Of a stretch of 64,000 nucleotides of DNA, positions 17,012 through 26,104 are shown one piece after another (position 1 is the stretch's first letter; each line of letters starts with the position of its first letter). The DNA comes from Proteiniphilum propionicum (GTDB lineage Bacteria > Bacteroidota > Bacteroidia > Bacteroidales > Dysgonomonadaceae), in assembly GCF_022267555.1 (NCBI RefSeq), contig NZ_CP073586.1:620001-684000 (forward strand). Reading direction: 5' to 3'. The notes beneath the pieces are model-generated. The model saw only the letters and a program-made list of their open reading frames with translations. It made no database searches and was not told the DNA's origin. Both the position numbers and the translations under genes were made by a program.

Positions 17012-19459
17012 TTAAAACTTTACCACATACGTCACCGACGGCAATACCGGAAAGATGGACACCTGCTTGAGCACCGTTTTCGAACGGCTCTCGCTTGACC
17101 CCGTCTGTTCCGTTTTTGACGAAGGATACACGAAAAACGGATTCAGCTGATTATACACGTTATATACGCTGATGTTCCACGTACGCTTCCACCCGCGCCG
17201 GGTAGTTTTGTGAAAGTTTACGCCCAAATCCATGCGGTGATAGTTGTTGTACCGAAAGTTGTTGCGGCTCTCCACGTAAGTGACAGATTGCAAGGCGTAA
17301 TGCGATTCCTGATAATTGGGTGCGGGCACAGTGCGGTAGGACTGATAGCCAAACGTGGCAGCGTTACCCGTGCTGTAAACCCAAGATCCCGAAATATCAA
17401 ACCGGTCAGAGAACTTATGCATGAGGGTAAGGCTCACATCGTGCCTGCGGTCATACTTGGCAGGAAAAACCTTTCCGAAGTTTATTTCATGTCCTGGCCG
17501 ATCAAAAATACGATCGGCTTTCGACCACGTGTAGCCCAACCATCCCGAAGTATTTCCGAACGACCGCTGCGCCAGGAACTCCACGCCGTAAGCCACACCA
17601 CGCCCCATACTGACCTTGTCTTCCCAATTGGACGATGCTCCCATGAACGACGCTCCATCTTTGTACTCCAACAGGTTGTCCATGGTTTTGTAATACCCTT
17701 CTACAGAAAAATCGGCCACGTGCGGTACCGTATAAAACAGGCCCGCCGAATATTGGTGTGACGACATGGGTTTTATCTTTTTCGTAACGGGAACCCACAA
17801 ATCGGTAGGCAGACTCACCGAACTGTTCGAAAGCAGGTGGATATATTGGTTCATATAGGCGTAACCGGCTTTTGCCGAAAAGTTTTCGGCCAACATTACC
17901 CGCATTCCCGCACGCGGTTGCACCGAGAAGTAATTTTCCTTTTGCACGTGAAACGACGAAAAATGCACACCCAGGTTCACCTTGAACAATTCCCCCAACG
18001 CAATATTGTCTTCGATATAGCTCATGGTCTCGTGCGCATACACTTTAGGACTTCCCACAATCGTATCGATTTTTTGCGTATTGGGGTCGGTATCGTTTAC
18101 CTTTATCGACGACACATCGGGTGAAAACGTGTGATACGTGTAGTTTGTGCCGAACTTGATATCGTGCGACGGGCCGGGCGTATAATCAAAGTCAACCTTA
18201 GCCGTCCAATCGTGGATACCCGAATCGTATTTCAAAGCCGTTTCCGATTTACTCGTTTTATGGGGCGTCACGGATTTATCCACGTATTGATCTTCGTAGC
18301 CCATTTTCAGGTCAGACCTGTATCGCGTGAATGCCGCAGTAGTATTCATAAACAGTTTGCTGCCCACCACACGGCTCCACCGTAATGACGTAACCAGGTT
18401 ACCCCAACCCCAGTTCATTTTTTGCCATTCTTTGCTTTCATACGTTGAACTATTGGTAGATTTTGTACGCATTTTGGTATGCATGGCATCATCTCCCGTG
18501 TAAATACTGAGATAGAGTCGGTCACGGTCGGAAAACTTGTGTGTAAATTTGGCGTTAATGTCGTAAAAATAATATCCGCCACCGTAATTCGTATCGTCCT
18601 CCTCCTGCCTGGCGGCGTACTTGATAAGCGGCTGGGCCAAAATATCGAAGTAAGTACGGCGCAACGAAACATTAAATGTGGTTTTTTCTTTCACGATGGG
18701 CCCTTCCACCTGGAGTTTCGCCGAAAGTGTCCCGATGCTGGCTGTCCCGCTGATCTTTTTATCGTCGCCGTCCTTCATGCGCACATCCACCACGGAGGAG
18801 AGCCGTCCTCCGAAACGTGCCGGGAAGCTGCCTTTATAAAGCGTTACGTTTTTAAGCGCTTCACTGTTGAAAACGGAAAAAAAGCCCATCATGTGATTCA
18901 CGTTGTAGAGCGGGATACCGTCCAGGAGTAACAAATTTTCATCGGGCCCACCGCCCCGCACATACAAACCGGCCGATCCTTCTGTGCCCGACTGCACGCC
19001 GGGCAACAGCTGCAAGGCTTTAATAATATCGTTTTCACCCAATAACGATGGAATATTTTTGATTTGTGCGATGGGTACTTCCACGGCGCTCATTTGCGAA
19101 CCACGTACTCCCGTTTCGGAGCGGTGCCCTACCACGGTCACTTCTTGCAACACGTTTTGCAAGGTGAGTTGAATATTGACAACCGTGTCGCGTTGCAACA
19201 CAAACGATTGCTTTTCGGGCTGGTAACCGATATAGGAAAAGGCCAAAGAAACCTCGCCTTTAGGCAAGGTGAGGGAAAAAAAGCCAAAATTGTTCGTGGC
19301 GTTTCCTTTAGCCGATAATTCGTCAAAGACGGTAGCGGAAATCAGTTGTTCGCCGGTTTCCTTGTCCGTAATATATCCGCTAATGGTGTAATGCTGTGCC
19401 GACACACCCAGCGCCGGCAAAATAAAAAACAAAAGTAAGATCCTTTTTAATGTCGTCAT
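17012..19459 (-). CDS. TonB-dependent receptor paired with DUF4249
   Basis: This 815-residue receptor has a signal peptide (ILLLFFILPALGVSAQ), a CarboxypepD_reg-like domain at about residues 23-105 (YTISGYITDKETGEQLISAT), a plug at about 120-230 (LGENDIIKALQLLPGVQ; YVRGGGPDENLLLLDGIPLY; FPARFGGRLSSVVDVRMKDG), and a long barrel ending VTYVVKF. It belongs to the group of receptors with a DUF4249 partner rather than a SusD partner. It is probably co-transcribed with the DUF4249 gene and perhaps the lipoprotein gene upstream. Confidence 0.93.
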   Translation of the reverse strand: MTTLKRILLLFFILPALGVSAQHYTISGYITDKETGEQLISATVFDELSAKGNATNNFGFFSLTLPKGEVSLAFSYIGYQPEKQSFVLQRDTVVNIQLTLQNVLQEVTVVGHRSETGVRGSQMSAVEVPIAQIKNIPSLLGENDIIKALQLLPGVQSGTEGSAGLYVRGGGPDENLLLLDGIPLYNVNHMMGFFSVFNSEALKNVTLYKGSFPARFGGRLSSVVDVRMKDGDDKKISGTASIGTLSAKLQVEGPIVKEKTTFNVSLRRTYFDILAQPLIKYAARQEEDDTNYGGGYYFYDINAKFTHKFSDRDRLYLSIYTGDDAMHTKMRTKSTNSSTYESKEWQKMNWGWGNLVTSLRWSRVVGSKLFMNTTAAFTRYRSDLKMGYEDQYVDKSVTPHKTSKSETALKYDSGIHDWTAKVDFDYTPGPSHDIKFGTNYTYHTFSPDVSSIKVNDTDPNTQKIDTIVGSPKVYAHETMSYIEDNIALGELFKVNLGVHFSSFHVQKENYFSVQPRAGMRVMLAENFSAKAGYAYMNQYIHLLSNSSVSLPTDLWVPVTKKIKPMSSHQYSAGLFYTVPHVADFSVEGYYKTMDNLLEYKDGASFMGASSNWEDKVSMGRGVAYGVEFLAQRSFGNTSGWLGYTWSKADRIFDRPGHEINFGKVFPAKYDRRHDVSLTLMHKFSDRFDISGSWVYSTGNAATFGYQSYRTVPAPNYQESHYALQSVTYVESRNNFRYNNYHRMDLGVNFHKTTRRGWKRTWNISVYNVYNQLNPFFVYPSSKTEQTGSSESRSKTVLKQVSIFPVLPSVTYVVKF

Positions 19460-19618
19460 ACCCTTTAGTTATGGTGTTGGAATTTTGATAAGCTTGAAAT
19501 TGTTTTGCCGAAAGGTATATGTGCCTCGGTACAGCAATGATGCAAAGCTGCACAAAATCACGGCACGAGACTTAGTTAAAAAAATAAAATAAAAGGTGTA
19601 ATTTCGTTCTAATGGTAC

Positions 19619-20202
19619 TTATCTCTTCGGCACAGTCGCCTTAAGTGTAATCCTGGCCTGGTATTTTTCTGTCGATTCGGGTTGCGAGGTATCCGGCTGC
19701 CAGCTCAATTTCTCATCCACCCAAACTTTCAAGGTTTTAGGAGAATCCGTCACAAAACCACCATCCGATACTTTATTGATCTCATAAAGCACCTTGATGT
19801 TCTTTTCGGCATTTCCTTTCAGTGTAAGAAAGATCTCAGTTTCATATTGTGAGGATTTGTCAGTCTCGGATAGCTTTTTTGTTATCTCGCTCAACGATAG
19901 TTTTAAGTACGGACTGTCATCCGTTCGTTTTACCGAAAACCCTCTTGGATTATTTGTCATATTTGCATTAAAATAGGGCTTTCCACCTTTAACAAAGCGC
20001 ACTTCTATTTCTTCATCTTTGAAAGCATCACTTTCATTGGATAACAAATTACGGCCCTCCATATCTTTCACTTCAACGTGAATGTTTTGAAAAGGCTGTA
20101 ACGCCACGGGCGGCTCCTCCCTTTCGGTTTCACACGACACAAGCAAAAGTAGAGCGAAGAACAAATACAAAAAAATAGCGTCGTGGCCTGTCTCTATTCA
20201 TC
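19619..20202 (-). pseudogene. Putative lipoprotein with a frameshift in its signal peptide
   Basis: The main frame (19619-20170) encodes a hydrophobic segment and lipobox (FFALLLLVSCETE) and a 165-residue acidic domain (IHVEVKDMEGRNLLSNESDA ... ARITLKATVPKR), but has no ATG: TTG is the only start and a TGA lies upstream. An ATG at about 20202 in another frame gives MNRDRPRRYFF and runs into the same hydrophobic segment only if one T is removed from a T7 tract at 20167-20173. With six Ts the product would be a normal lipoprotein. This could be mutation, phase variation or a sequencing error. The family is not recognised. Confidence 0.6.
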
Positions 20203-20559
20203 TCTTCATCGGATGGATTCTTTTGAAGGCTGCTTTCTTAATGATTCTATTTATGGTGTAAAAAATTGAAATATGGATGCTGATGGGTTGTTAAACAAAT
20301 TCGCGGGCGTTGGTTTTTATCTTCGATTGTTTCCGCGTAAGCCATTACCGAAAAAATGCCCCTTATCAGCTCCGGCACCAAGTTTGAGCTGTACCGCCCG
20401 CAAAACCTCGACTTTATTTTCAATGAACGATGATTGGGAGTTGGTGGCCGGGCAATCAGTAATTATCAACCTGCCGACAGACATTCTTTCACTTCGCCAC
20501 ACACCATTCGCAGAAGGGTGCGAGCACACGCACAAAAAATGCGCAAACCTTTTTATTCA
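20203..20559. other. Gene-free stretch
   Basis: I see no convincing gene here. A short open piece (ITEKMPLISSGTKFELYRPQ near 20350-20430) may be a remnant of a coding sequence, but I cannot place it. Confidence 0.5.
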
Positions 20560-20572
20560 ATTGGTTTACACG
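20560..20572. repeat. Left 13-bp inverted repeat flanking the toxin-antitoxin pair
   Basis: ATTGGTTTACACG here is the exact inverse of 21203-21215. The pair encloses the toxin and antitoxin genes. Confidence 0.6.
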
Positions 20573-20610
20573 TCAAAACTGTCAGTGTTGCAATAATGCG
20601 CGTTCAGTTA

Positions 20611-20898
20611 TCAAGTTTTATTTTTAGGATTACGGTGCGTATGAAAGATTGAATACACCACCACTTCATTGTCAACCACTTCATAAATAATGATATAGGG
20701 AAACTTCCTGACCACGGCTTCCCGATAGGGAATTTTTCGCGAGGGATACTGATAAGGATTTTGTTGAATACCATTCAAATACGTTTCGATAGTATTCAAA
20801 AAAACCAAGCCAAGTCCTCGCTGTTGGCTCTCATACCATGAAATAGCGTCCGACAATTCATTTTCAGCTCTCGCCTTTAACACCAAGTTATAATCCAT
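20611..20898 (-). CDS. RelE/ParE family toxin
   Basis: This 95-residue protein has the ParE/RelE fold pattern: LKARAENELSDAISWYESQQ, GLGLVFLNTIETYLNGIQQN, YREAVVRKFPYIIIYEVVDN and the ending VVVYSIFHTHRNPK. Members either poison gyrase (ParE) or cleave mRNA on the ribosome (RelE); sequence alone does not settle which. I chose ATG at 20898 over a TTG at 20907. It overlaps the antitoxin gene by 11 nt, the usual order of antitoxin first and toxin second. Confidence 0.88.
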   Translation of the reverse strand: MDYNLVLKARAENELSDAISWYESQQRGLGLVFLNTIETYLNGIQQNPYQYPSRKIPYREAVVRKFPYIIIYEVVDNEVVVYSIFHTHRNPKNKT

Positions 20899-21121
20899 GC
20901 TTCTCAATCAGCCTTTCTTTCACTTCTTTCCAACCGTAAGAGGGCGTGGCTTGGTTCAAGTGCAGTTCCCGTTCTTTATCCAACACCTTATAAAACGATT
21001 CGGGCACGGATGTTTCATATGCTTCTTCCGTGTCGATAATTGCCTCCAATATGCGCAGTATTCTATCATCCGCCTTATCCACAAATTCGTGAATCTTCTT
21101 TTTGACTACAGCTGTTTCCAT
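20888..21121 (-). CDS. Antitoxin of the RelE/ParE module
   Basis: This 77-residue protein begins METAVVKKKIHEFVDKADDR and ends WKEVKERLIEKHGL. This is the size and charge pattern of Bacteroidota addiction-module antitoxins paired with ParE-like toxins, although no DNA-binding domain is obvious. It is the first gene of the pair and would bind and neutralise the toxin and probably repress the operon. Confidence 0.8.
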   Translation of the reverse strand: METAVVKKKIHEFVDKADDRILRILEAIIDTEEAYETSVPESFYKVLDKERELHLNQATPSYGWKEVKERLIEKHGL

Positions 21122-21202
21122 ATTCTATTATATTTGTTGAAATAGACAACCAAAGATAACAAATATAATTGTAGAACAACTACCTCAAAAAGAAAGTTTT
21201 TT

Positions 21203-21215
21203 CGTGTAAACCAAT
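21203..21215. repeat. Right 13-bp inverted repeat flanking the toxin-antitoxin pair
   Basis: CGTGTAAACCAAT is the inverse of 20560-20572. It ends right at the ATG of the sigma-like gene. Confidence 0.6.
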
Positions 21216-21743
21216 ATGTCAAAGAACGCTATAGCTATCGGGATTTATGACAATATGGATGCGGAGGATATTGTGCAAGACGTTCTGGCAGACATTTGGG
21301 TAAATAAACAAGTATTGTTGGATAATAAAATAACGCACAAAGAATCGCTTAACGCATTTTTAATAGAAAAAATAACCGGGAAAATAGCCAACCTAAACAA
21401 AAAACACGACCGGAACATTTCATTAGATGTGCCAATAGCAAATGAGAAGGATATATTGAATAATTATATTTTCGACGAGGAAATAGAAAAAATAGAATGG
21501 AATGAATTCTCCGAAATACTAAATACTATTATAAAAGAGCTACCCACCCCTTTGAGATTTACGTCTTATTTACTCCTAAAAAAACAATACGGCGAATATG
21601 ACACGGCCCGTGTTATGGGCGTGTCCACTCATCAGGTAAAGCTGTATTTTGATGTAGCCAAAAAACGTATCAATGAAAATCTAAAGAAGTATTACTCGTT
21701 TGATTTTAATATTGGCAAGCACGACCTGAAAAACTCGATATAA
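21216..21743 (+). CDS. ECF sigma factor-like protein, possibly N-terminally truncated
   Basis: This 175-residue protein contains a sigma-70 region 2 core (NMDAEDIVQDVLADIWVNKQ) and a region 4-like C-terminal helix-turn-helix (GEYDTARVMGVSTHQVKLYF). Intact ECF sigma factors have about 25-30 more residues before the DAEDIVQDV motif (region 2.1). Here the sequence upstream is replaced by the inverted repeat bounding the toxin-antitoxin pair. It may be a truncated, non-functional gene. No anti-sigma partner is adjacent. Confidence 0.55.
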   Translation: MSKNAIAIGIYDNMDAEDIVQDVLADIWVNKQVLLDNKITHKESLNAFLIEKITGKIANLNKKHDRNISLDVPIANEKDILNNYIFDEEIEKIEWNEFSEILNTIIKELPTPLRFTSYLLLKKQYGEYDTARVMGVSTHQVKLYFDVAKKRINENLKKYYSFDFNIGKHDLKNSI

Positions 21744-21828
21744 GAACGATTCTTATTCTTTGTCCTTAATCAAATGCTTCAAATTATCGTCGTTCTCGAT
21801 ACGGTGTTTTTCTAATTTCACGATATCT

Positions 21829-21870
21829 CTACAACGGAATCACATATTTTTTCAGCGCAGGATCTTTGAG
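21829..21870 (-). pseudogene. oxyR 3' fragment (divergent copy)
   Basis: On the minus strand it encodes DPALKKYVIPL and a stop, matching the OxyR ending DDAMKKYIVPL at 10040. Only about 40 nt are left. It is another divergent copy of a gene lying intact to the left of the 8.7-kb block. Confidence 0.8.
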
Positions 21871-21873
21871 TGA

Positions 21874-22094
21874 ATAATGCTGTGAAGATCCAGCTTTATT
21901 GTGCAATCATCACATATTGCATGGTGACCATAGTAGGTAACAAACTGAAAGTAGACCGTTTAATCTACGAAATTTTACAGATTTTCAGTTTCTCTCTACT
22001 TGACAAGTCACCTGTAAAAGAGACACTTAACAAAAGCGATTACAAAAATGTCAAAGAACTCAATTATAAACAATTAGAAATCAAGTGGATCTAA
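21874..22094 (+). pseudogene. IS4-family transposase C-terminal fragment
   Basis: It encodes AVKIQLYCAIITYCMVTIVG ... LIYEILQIFSFSLLDKSPVK, aligning with the C-terminus of the IS4-type transposase fragment at 53012 (AVRIQIFTAIIAYCMVAIVE ... STYEVLRVLSASLLDKTPVR). The rest of the transposase is absent. Confidence 0.85.
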
Positions 22095-22103
22095 GAGCCC
22101 ACG

Positions 22104-22371
22104 TATGAGATGATTAATATAAAACATCTATCATTTTCTTCTCGCAAAAAATAGGTATTTTTACAGATTAAAATGATGAGTCCACTTTAATAAGTCGTTT
22201 TTTGAAAATATGATATTTGATTTTCAAGTGATTATGATGTCAATCATCTAATTTGAGACTTCCTCAAGCAGACTCAATAATGGATATATACAATGATTGG
22301 AACCCTTGTAAATACAGTTGCCGTGCTGGGAGGCGGAATTATTGGACTTTTGCTGAAGAAACGGATGCCAG
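22104..22371 (+). repeat. Right copy of the 268-bp direct repeat
   Basis: It is nearly identical to 13404-13671. Here it continues into an intact DUF554 gene, so this is the original junction on the right side. Confidence 0.95.
22178..22275. mobile_element. MITE-like element, copy B2
   Basis: A 98-bp element with ends GAGTC/GACTC, internal inverted repeat TTGAAAAT/ATTTTCAA, and flanks AATGAT and AATAAT that could be a decayed 6-bp target duplication. It sits 17 nt upstream of the DUF554 ATG. Confidence 0.55.
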
Positions 22372-22970
22372 AGCGTGTAACCTCCATTTATTTTCAGGCG
22401 ATAGGGCTTTTTACGCTGGTCATAGGAATAACAATGGCCATTAAGATGGGGAACATCCTCATTGTGGTGAGCAGCCTAGCAGTAGGGTCTCTGCTGGGCG
22501 AATGGTGGGACATAGAGAAAGGTGCCGAACGGATGAGCGACAACCTGAAGAATCACTTTCATGTTGGCAGTGAAAAATTCTCCGAGGGACTGGTTACGGC
22601 CTTTCTGCTGTTTTGCGTGGGGTCCATGACCATCCTGGGAACCATCCAGGAAGGCACCGGCGGCTCACCCGACCTGCTTTACACCAAATCGTTGATGGAT
22701 TTTTTCTCTGCCATCCTGCTTTCCTCTGCATTTGGAGTGGGAGTTGTTTTCTCCGCACTCCCCCTGTTTATTTTTCAGGCGGCCCTTACCCTGCTCGCCG
22801 GATACGCCGGGAGCTTCTTCACCGATGAGATCATTCTCGGGCTCACCAGCGTGGGAGGGATACTACTCATAGGGCTGGGAATAAACATCCTGGGGATAAA
22901 GAAGCTACGCATCATGAATATGCTCCCATCACTGGTAATCGTAGTATTGCTACTCTGGATTTTTCTCTAA
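22293..22970 (+). CDS. DUF554 family integral membrane protein
   Basis: This 225-residue protein has about seven hydrophobic segments with Gly-rich membrane motifs (TLVNTVAVLGGGIIGLLLKK; LVSSLAVGSLLGEWW-like VVSSLAVGSLLGEWWDIE; FLLFCVGSMTILGTIQEGTG). This is the DUF554 (YdfK-like) family of unconfirmed function, possibly transport. It is a complete gene; a 26-codon copy of its start lies at 13593. Confidence 0.9.
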   Translation: MIGTLVNTVAVLGGGIIGLLLKKRMPERVTSIYFQAIGLFTLVIGITMAIKMGNILIVVSSLAVGSLLGEWWDIEKGAERMSDNLKNHFHVGSEKFSEGLVTAFLLFCVGSMTILGTIQEGTGGSPDLLYTKSLMDFFSAILLSSAFGVGVVFSALPLFIFQAALTLLAGYAGSFFTDEIILGLTSVGGILLIGLGINILGIKKLRIMNMLPSLVIVVLLLWIFL

Positions 22971-23014
22971 TCAGAAGATGGGGAAGGACACAGCCCATTC
23001 AAAAAAGCCGGTGT

Positions 23015-25417
23015 TTACCTGCCAATCGTGTATCGAAGCGTAGCCCCAAAACGGGTAGGATACCCCCTCTGAACAAACTGATTCACCTTCCCGGTAGTCA
23101 TGTCCGATGCTTCGAAAAGGAACGAATGGTAATCGGTGTTGAACAGGTTCTTAGCCCAAAGTTCGAGCGAAAAGGCACCCCTCTCGGCAGAAATGCTACC
23201 GTTCACAAGCCCATAAAAAGGCTGATACAGCTCTACCCCTTCGCCCCCATCCTGAGGCGTCGTTTTATTAGATTCTGTCCAATAAATTTTCCCTACTCCA
23301 GCATACTGGATGTTTCCGCTCAGGCGGTCGATCAGCGATCCATTGGCAAAATTATGCACATAACTGGTACCCAAGCTTACCGTATGCCGGGGAGCAAACG
23401 GTATATGATTCCCTGAGTAATCCACATCCTCAGCCGCTTCATAATCTACAAAACGCGCATCGGCAAATCCGTAGTCGGCATACAACGACAGGTTCTGCAA
23501 AGGAACATATTTCAGACTTAACTCAAATCCTTTGCTTTCCGATTTTCCGGCATTCTTTACCGTGCGACCGGATGTTCCCTGATCTTCCAGTTTGATGATC
23601 TGAATATTGTTGACACGGGAATAAAACAATGCATAGTTGAGCGATAAACTGTTTTCAAACATCTCATATCTCCCGCCCAGTTCATAGGTCCAGCTGGTTT
23701 CCGGATCATAGGAGAGCTGCTCCTCAAGGGTTGGCTTAGTGCCGTCACCATTTGGCGCCCCTCCAGGCATGGGCATATTGGGAGGCATTTTCGCTGCAAT
23801 TCCTTCCATGATCGACGCCGCCAATGCACCCTGCAATATTTTGGAGAATACTTGTTCATTATATCCGCCGGTCTTGTACCCTTTGGAGGCAGACAGGTAG
23901 ATGTGGGCGGTGGGGGTGAACTGGTATTGGAGAGCAAACTTAGGTAATATCTTCCAGAAGTCTTTGCTATAGCTTCCCGTCAGCAATGTGTCGCCCTCTA
24001 TAAACATGGAAGGCATGGGACGGTTGGGAATATTAAACTGGAGATTTACATCGCCACCCTCGCTTTCAGTAAAAAAGTCAAGCCCTGTATGTTCGTAGTC
24101 GAAACGGATGCCGGCCGTACCGGACAAACCCGTCACTCCAAAAAGATCGTTCACCGTAGATTGATGAAAGAATGCAGCCCCTCTTGAGGGTTTGGTATAC
24201 ACACCCGGCAAATCGATCTGGTCATTGGCATAGGATATTGTTAAAGGTGCTTTGGCTGTAAAAGCATCGAGATGTGCCTGCATGGCTGCAATTCCCTCCT
24301 TTTTGATGGCTACCGGTGTGTCGATCACCCGGTGATCATAGAAACCAAAGGCTCCCAGCACCCAGCGATATTTCCGCTGTGAGTCCGACTTCACCGTGAT
24401 CTCCTGGCTCAGCGAGTGTTGCTTCTGCATCTGACGAATGGAAAATACCGATTTGGGGGAGTAATCCTGATCCATCTTCATATCGTCTTTCAGATACTGA
24501 TAACCTGTGGTAGAGTGAATACTATAGCCCTTCCCGGAATAATCCAGCGACAGACCGTTTGTAAAAAGGTGCCGGTCGTACGACGAGGGTTCGTTAAAAT
24601 TGGATGCGGTGGAATCCTTATGCATATAGGGGAAGGCGCCTCCAGACACATAGTCGTAGTTTCCAAAAAGCAACGCCTTGAACGAGGGAGTCAGCTCCCA
24701 CTCAAACTTAACCCTGCCGCCGGCATTTTCAGAGGCATCCACTTTCTTTCCGGTATAGCTGTTCGTAAAATATCCATCGTCACGCTTGTAATAGCCACCC
24801 ACAGAGATCCCGAAATTATCCGCAAGCTTGCTATAGTTCGAGACTTTTGCCGAGAACTGGCCGTAGTTGCCACCACCCACCATCAGGTTGGTACCCTGAA
24901 AGGTGAGAGGCGAGAAGGTGTAAAGATTCACAATTCCTCCAATGGCATTCCTGCCGTAGAGTGTTCCCTGGGCACCGCGAAGCACCTCCACACGCTGTAT
25001 ATCCTGAAATTCAAAATCGAAAGCCGAAGGATTAAAGCTGGGGACATTATCCACGTACATGCTCACCGTCTGCGCTCCCAACCTTGCGCCGATACCCCGG
25101 ATATAGATTGGAGTGGAGACTTTTGAGCCATATACCGGAATAAAAAAGTTGGGTATATAGGCGCTTAAGCCAGGTAATGATTCAATCTGTGTATCCCGCA
25201 GTTGTTTTGGAGAGACCACGGATACTGCGGTAGGCATATTTTTCAGCTCGTTGGTTTCTTTCACCGATGAGGTCACCACCACTTCATCAAGATAATAAAC
25301 CTTGACGGTATCTTTTGGATTGGCCTCTTTTCCCGGCATGTTTTCCCGCGAGAAAGAGATAAATATGTTACAAAACAGGGCAATACATACTATCAGCAAT
25401 TGTTTCATCGTATACAT
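23015..25417 (-). CDS. TonB-dependent receptor (no carboxypeptidase-like N-domain)
   Basis: This 800-residue outer-membrane receptor begins with a signal sequence (QLLIVCIALFCNIFISFS) and a TonB box-like stretch (YYLDEVVVTSS). The plug domain spans about residues 50-165 (MPTAVSVVSPKQLRDTQIES; QRVEVLRGAQGTLYGRNAIG), followed by the barrel, which ends GYPTRFGATLRYTIGR. The architecture resembles siderophore or vitamin receptors rather than SusC. Convergent with the DUF554 gene at its 3' end. A diverged fragment of a close relative lies at 13672-13826. Confidence 0.93.
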   Translation of the reverse strand: MYTMKQLLIVCIALFCNIFISFSRENMPGKEANPKDTVKVYYLDEVVVTSSVKETNELKNMPTAVSVVSPKQLRDTQIESLPGLSAYIPNFFIPVYGSKVSTPIYIRGIGARLGAQTVSMYVDNVPSFNPSAFDFEFQDIQRVEVLRGAQGTLYGRNAIGGIVNLYTFSPLTFQGTNLMVGGGNYGQFSAKVSNYSKLADNFGISVGGYYKRDDGYFTNSYTGKKVDASENAGGRVKFEWELTPSFKALLFGNYDYVSGGAFPYMHKDSTASNFNEPSSYDRHLFTNGLSLDYSGKGYSIHSTTGYQYLKDDMKMDQDYSPKSVFSIRQMQKQHSLSQEITVKSDSQRKYRWVLGAFGFYDHRVIDTPVAIKKEGIAAMQAHLDAFTAKAPLTISYANDQIDLPGVYTKPSRGAAFFHQSTVNDLFGVTGLSGTAGIRFDYEHTGLDFFTESEGGDVNLQFNIPNRPMPSMFIEGDTLLTGSYSKDFWKILPKFALQYQFTPTAHIYLSASKGYKTGGYNEQVFSKILQGALAASIMEGIAAKMPPNMPMPGGAPNGDGTKPTLEEQLSYDPETSWTYELGGRYEMFENSLSLNYALFYSRVNNIQIIKLEDQGTSGRTVKNAGKSESKGFELSLKYVPLQNLSLYADYGFADARFVDYEAAEDVDYSGNHIPFAPRHTVSLGTSYVHNFANGSLIDRLSGNIQYAGVGKIYWTESNKTTPQDGGEGVELYQPFYGLVNGSISAERGAFSLELWAKNLFNTDYHSFLFEASDMTTGKVNQFVQRGYPTRFGATLRYTIGR

Positions 25418-25496
25418 TTTATTGGATTCTTAACTGCATGCAAAGAAAATCGATTTAATGTTACGAGTCAATCACTACATTTAGTGATATTTTATG

Positions 25497-25862
25497 CTAC
25501 TGCTTAAAAATGAAATAGACAGCCAGCACCAGAAACAGAAACCCAATCAGGTGATTCATCCTGATCTGGGTCTGAAATGCAAGGGAAGAGAAGATCACAA
25601 ACACCAGAAGCGTGATCACCTCCTGAATGACTTTCAGCTGCAACAGCGAAAAGCTGCCTCCGTTACCTTCGAATCCGAGACGGTTGGCGGGCACCTGGAA
25701 ACAGTATTCAAAAAAGGCGATAAGCCAGCTGATTACGATGACGCCGATGAGCGGCAATTTGCCAAACCAGCTATTTTCAGCCAGCTTCAGATGACCATAC
25801 CATGCCAGTGTCATAAAAACATTGGAAACAACCAAAAGTCCGATAGTAAGCAAATAATTCAT
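25497..25862 (-). CDS. DUF486 (DMT-like) small membrane protein
   Basis: This 121-residue protein has four predicted membrane segments (YLLTIGLLVVSNVFMTLAWY; LIGVIVISWLIAFFEYCFQV; ITLLVFVIFSSLAFQ; HLIGFLFLVLAVYFIF) and the DUF486 signature QVPANRLGFEGNGGSFSLLQ. Function unknown, with similarity to small DMT-type transporters. I chose the ATG at 25862 (MNYLLTIG) over upstream alternatives. A promoter box lies 22 nt upstream. Confidence 0.9.
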   Translation of the reverse strand: MNYLLTIGLLVVSNVFMTLAWYGHLKLAENSWFGKLPLIGVIVISWLIAFFEYCFQVPANRLGFEGNGGSFSLLQLKVIQEVITLLVFVIFSSLAFQTQIRMNHLIGFLFLVLAVYFIFKQ

Positions 25863-25883
25863 AGATATCCGTAAAAAATTGTG

Positions 25884-25891
25884 CAAAAGTA
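25884..25891 (-). promoter_or_regulatory. Putative -7 box for the DUF486 gene
   Basis: TACTTTTG on the minus strand matches TAnnTTTG. TTTG copies lie upstream, but at shorter than usual spacing. Confidence 0.45.
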
Positions 25892-26104
25892 CAACATTTC
25901 CGCAAACAAAGCCCTTCGGAGTCTGCAGGTTTCTCACCTATACATTGCGAACATACTTACACTGGGATCATGCACAACATCACAGTCCAGTCGTTTCCGC
26001 TACTTTATCCCGGGAAATGACATTCACGAGTGAGGATGCAGAAGACTGTACGTGAACACCTTCTTAATTCTGTTGTTATAGAGAGAAATAAGTTGTCAAA
26101 AATT

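Noticed and set aside
17210-17761. Plus-strand ORF of 183 codons
   Set aside because: It is antisense to the TonB receptor at 17012-19459 and has no recognisable features of its own.
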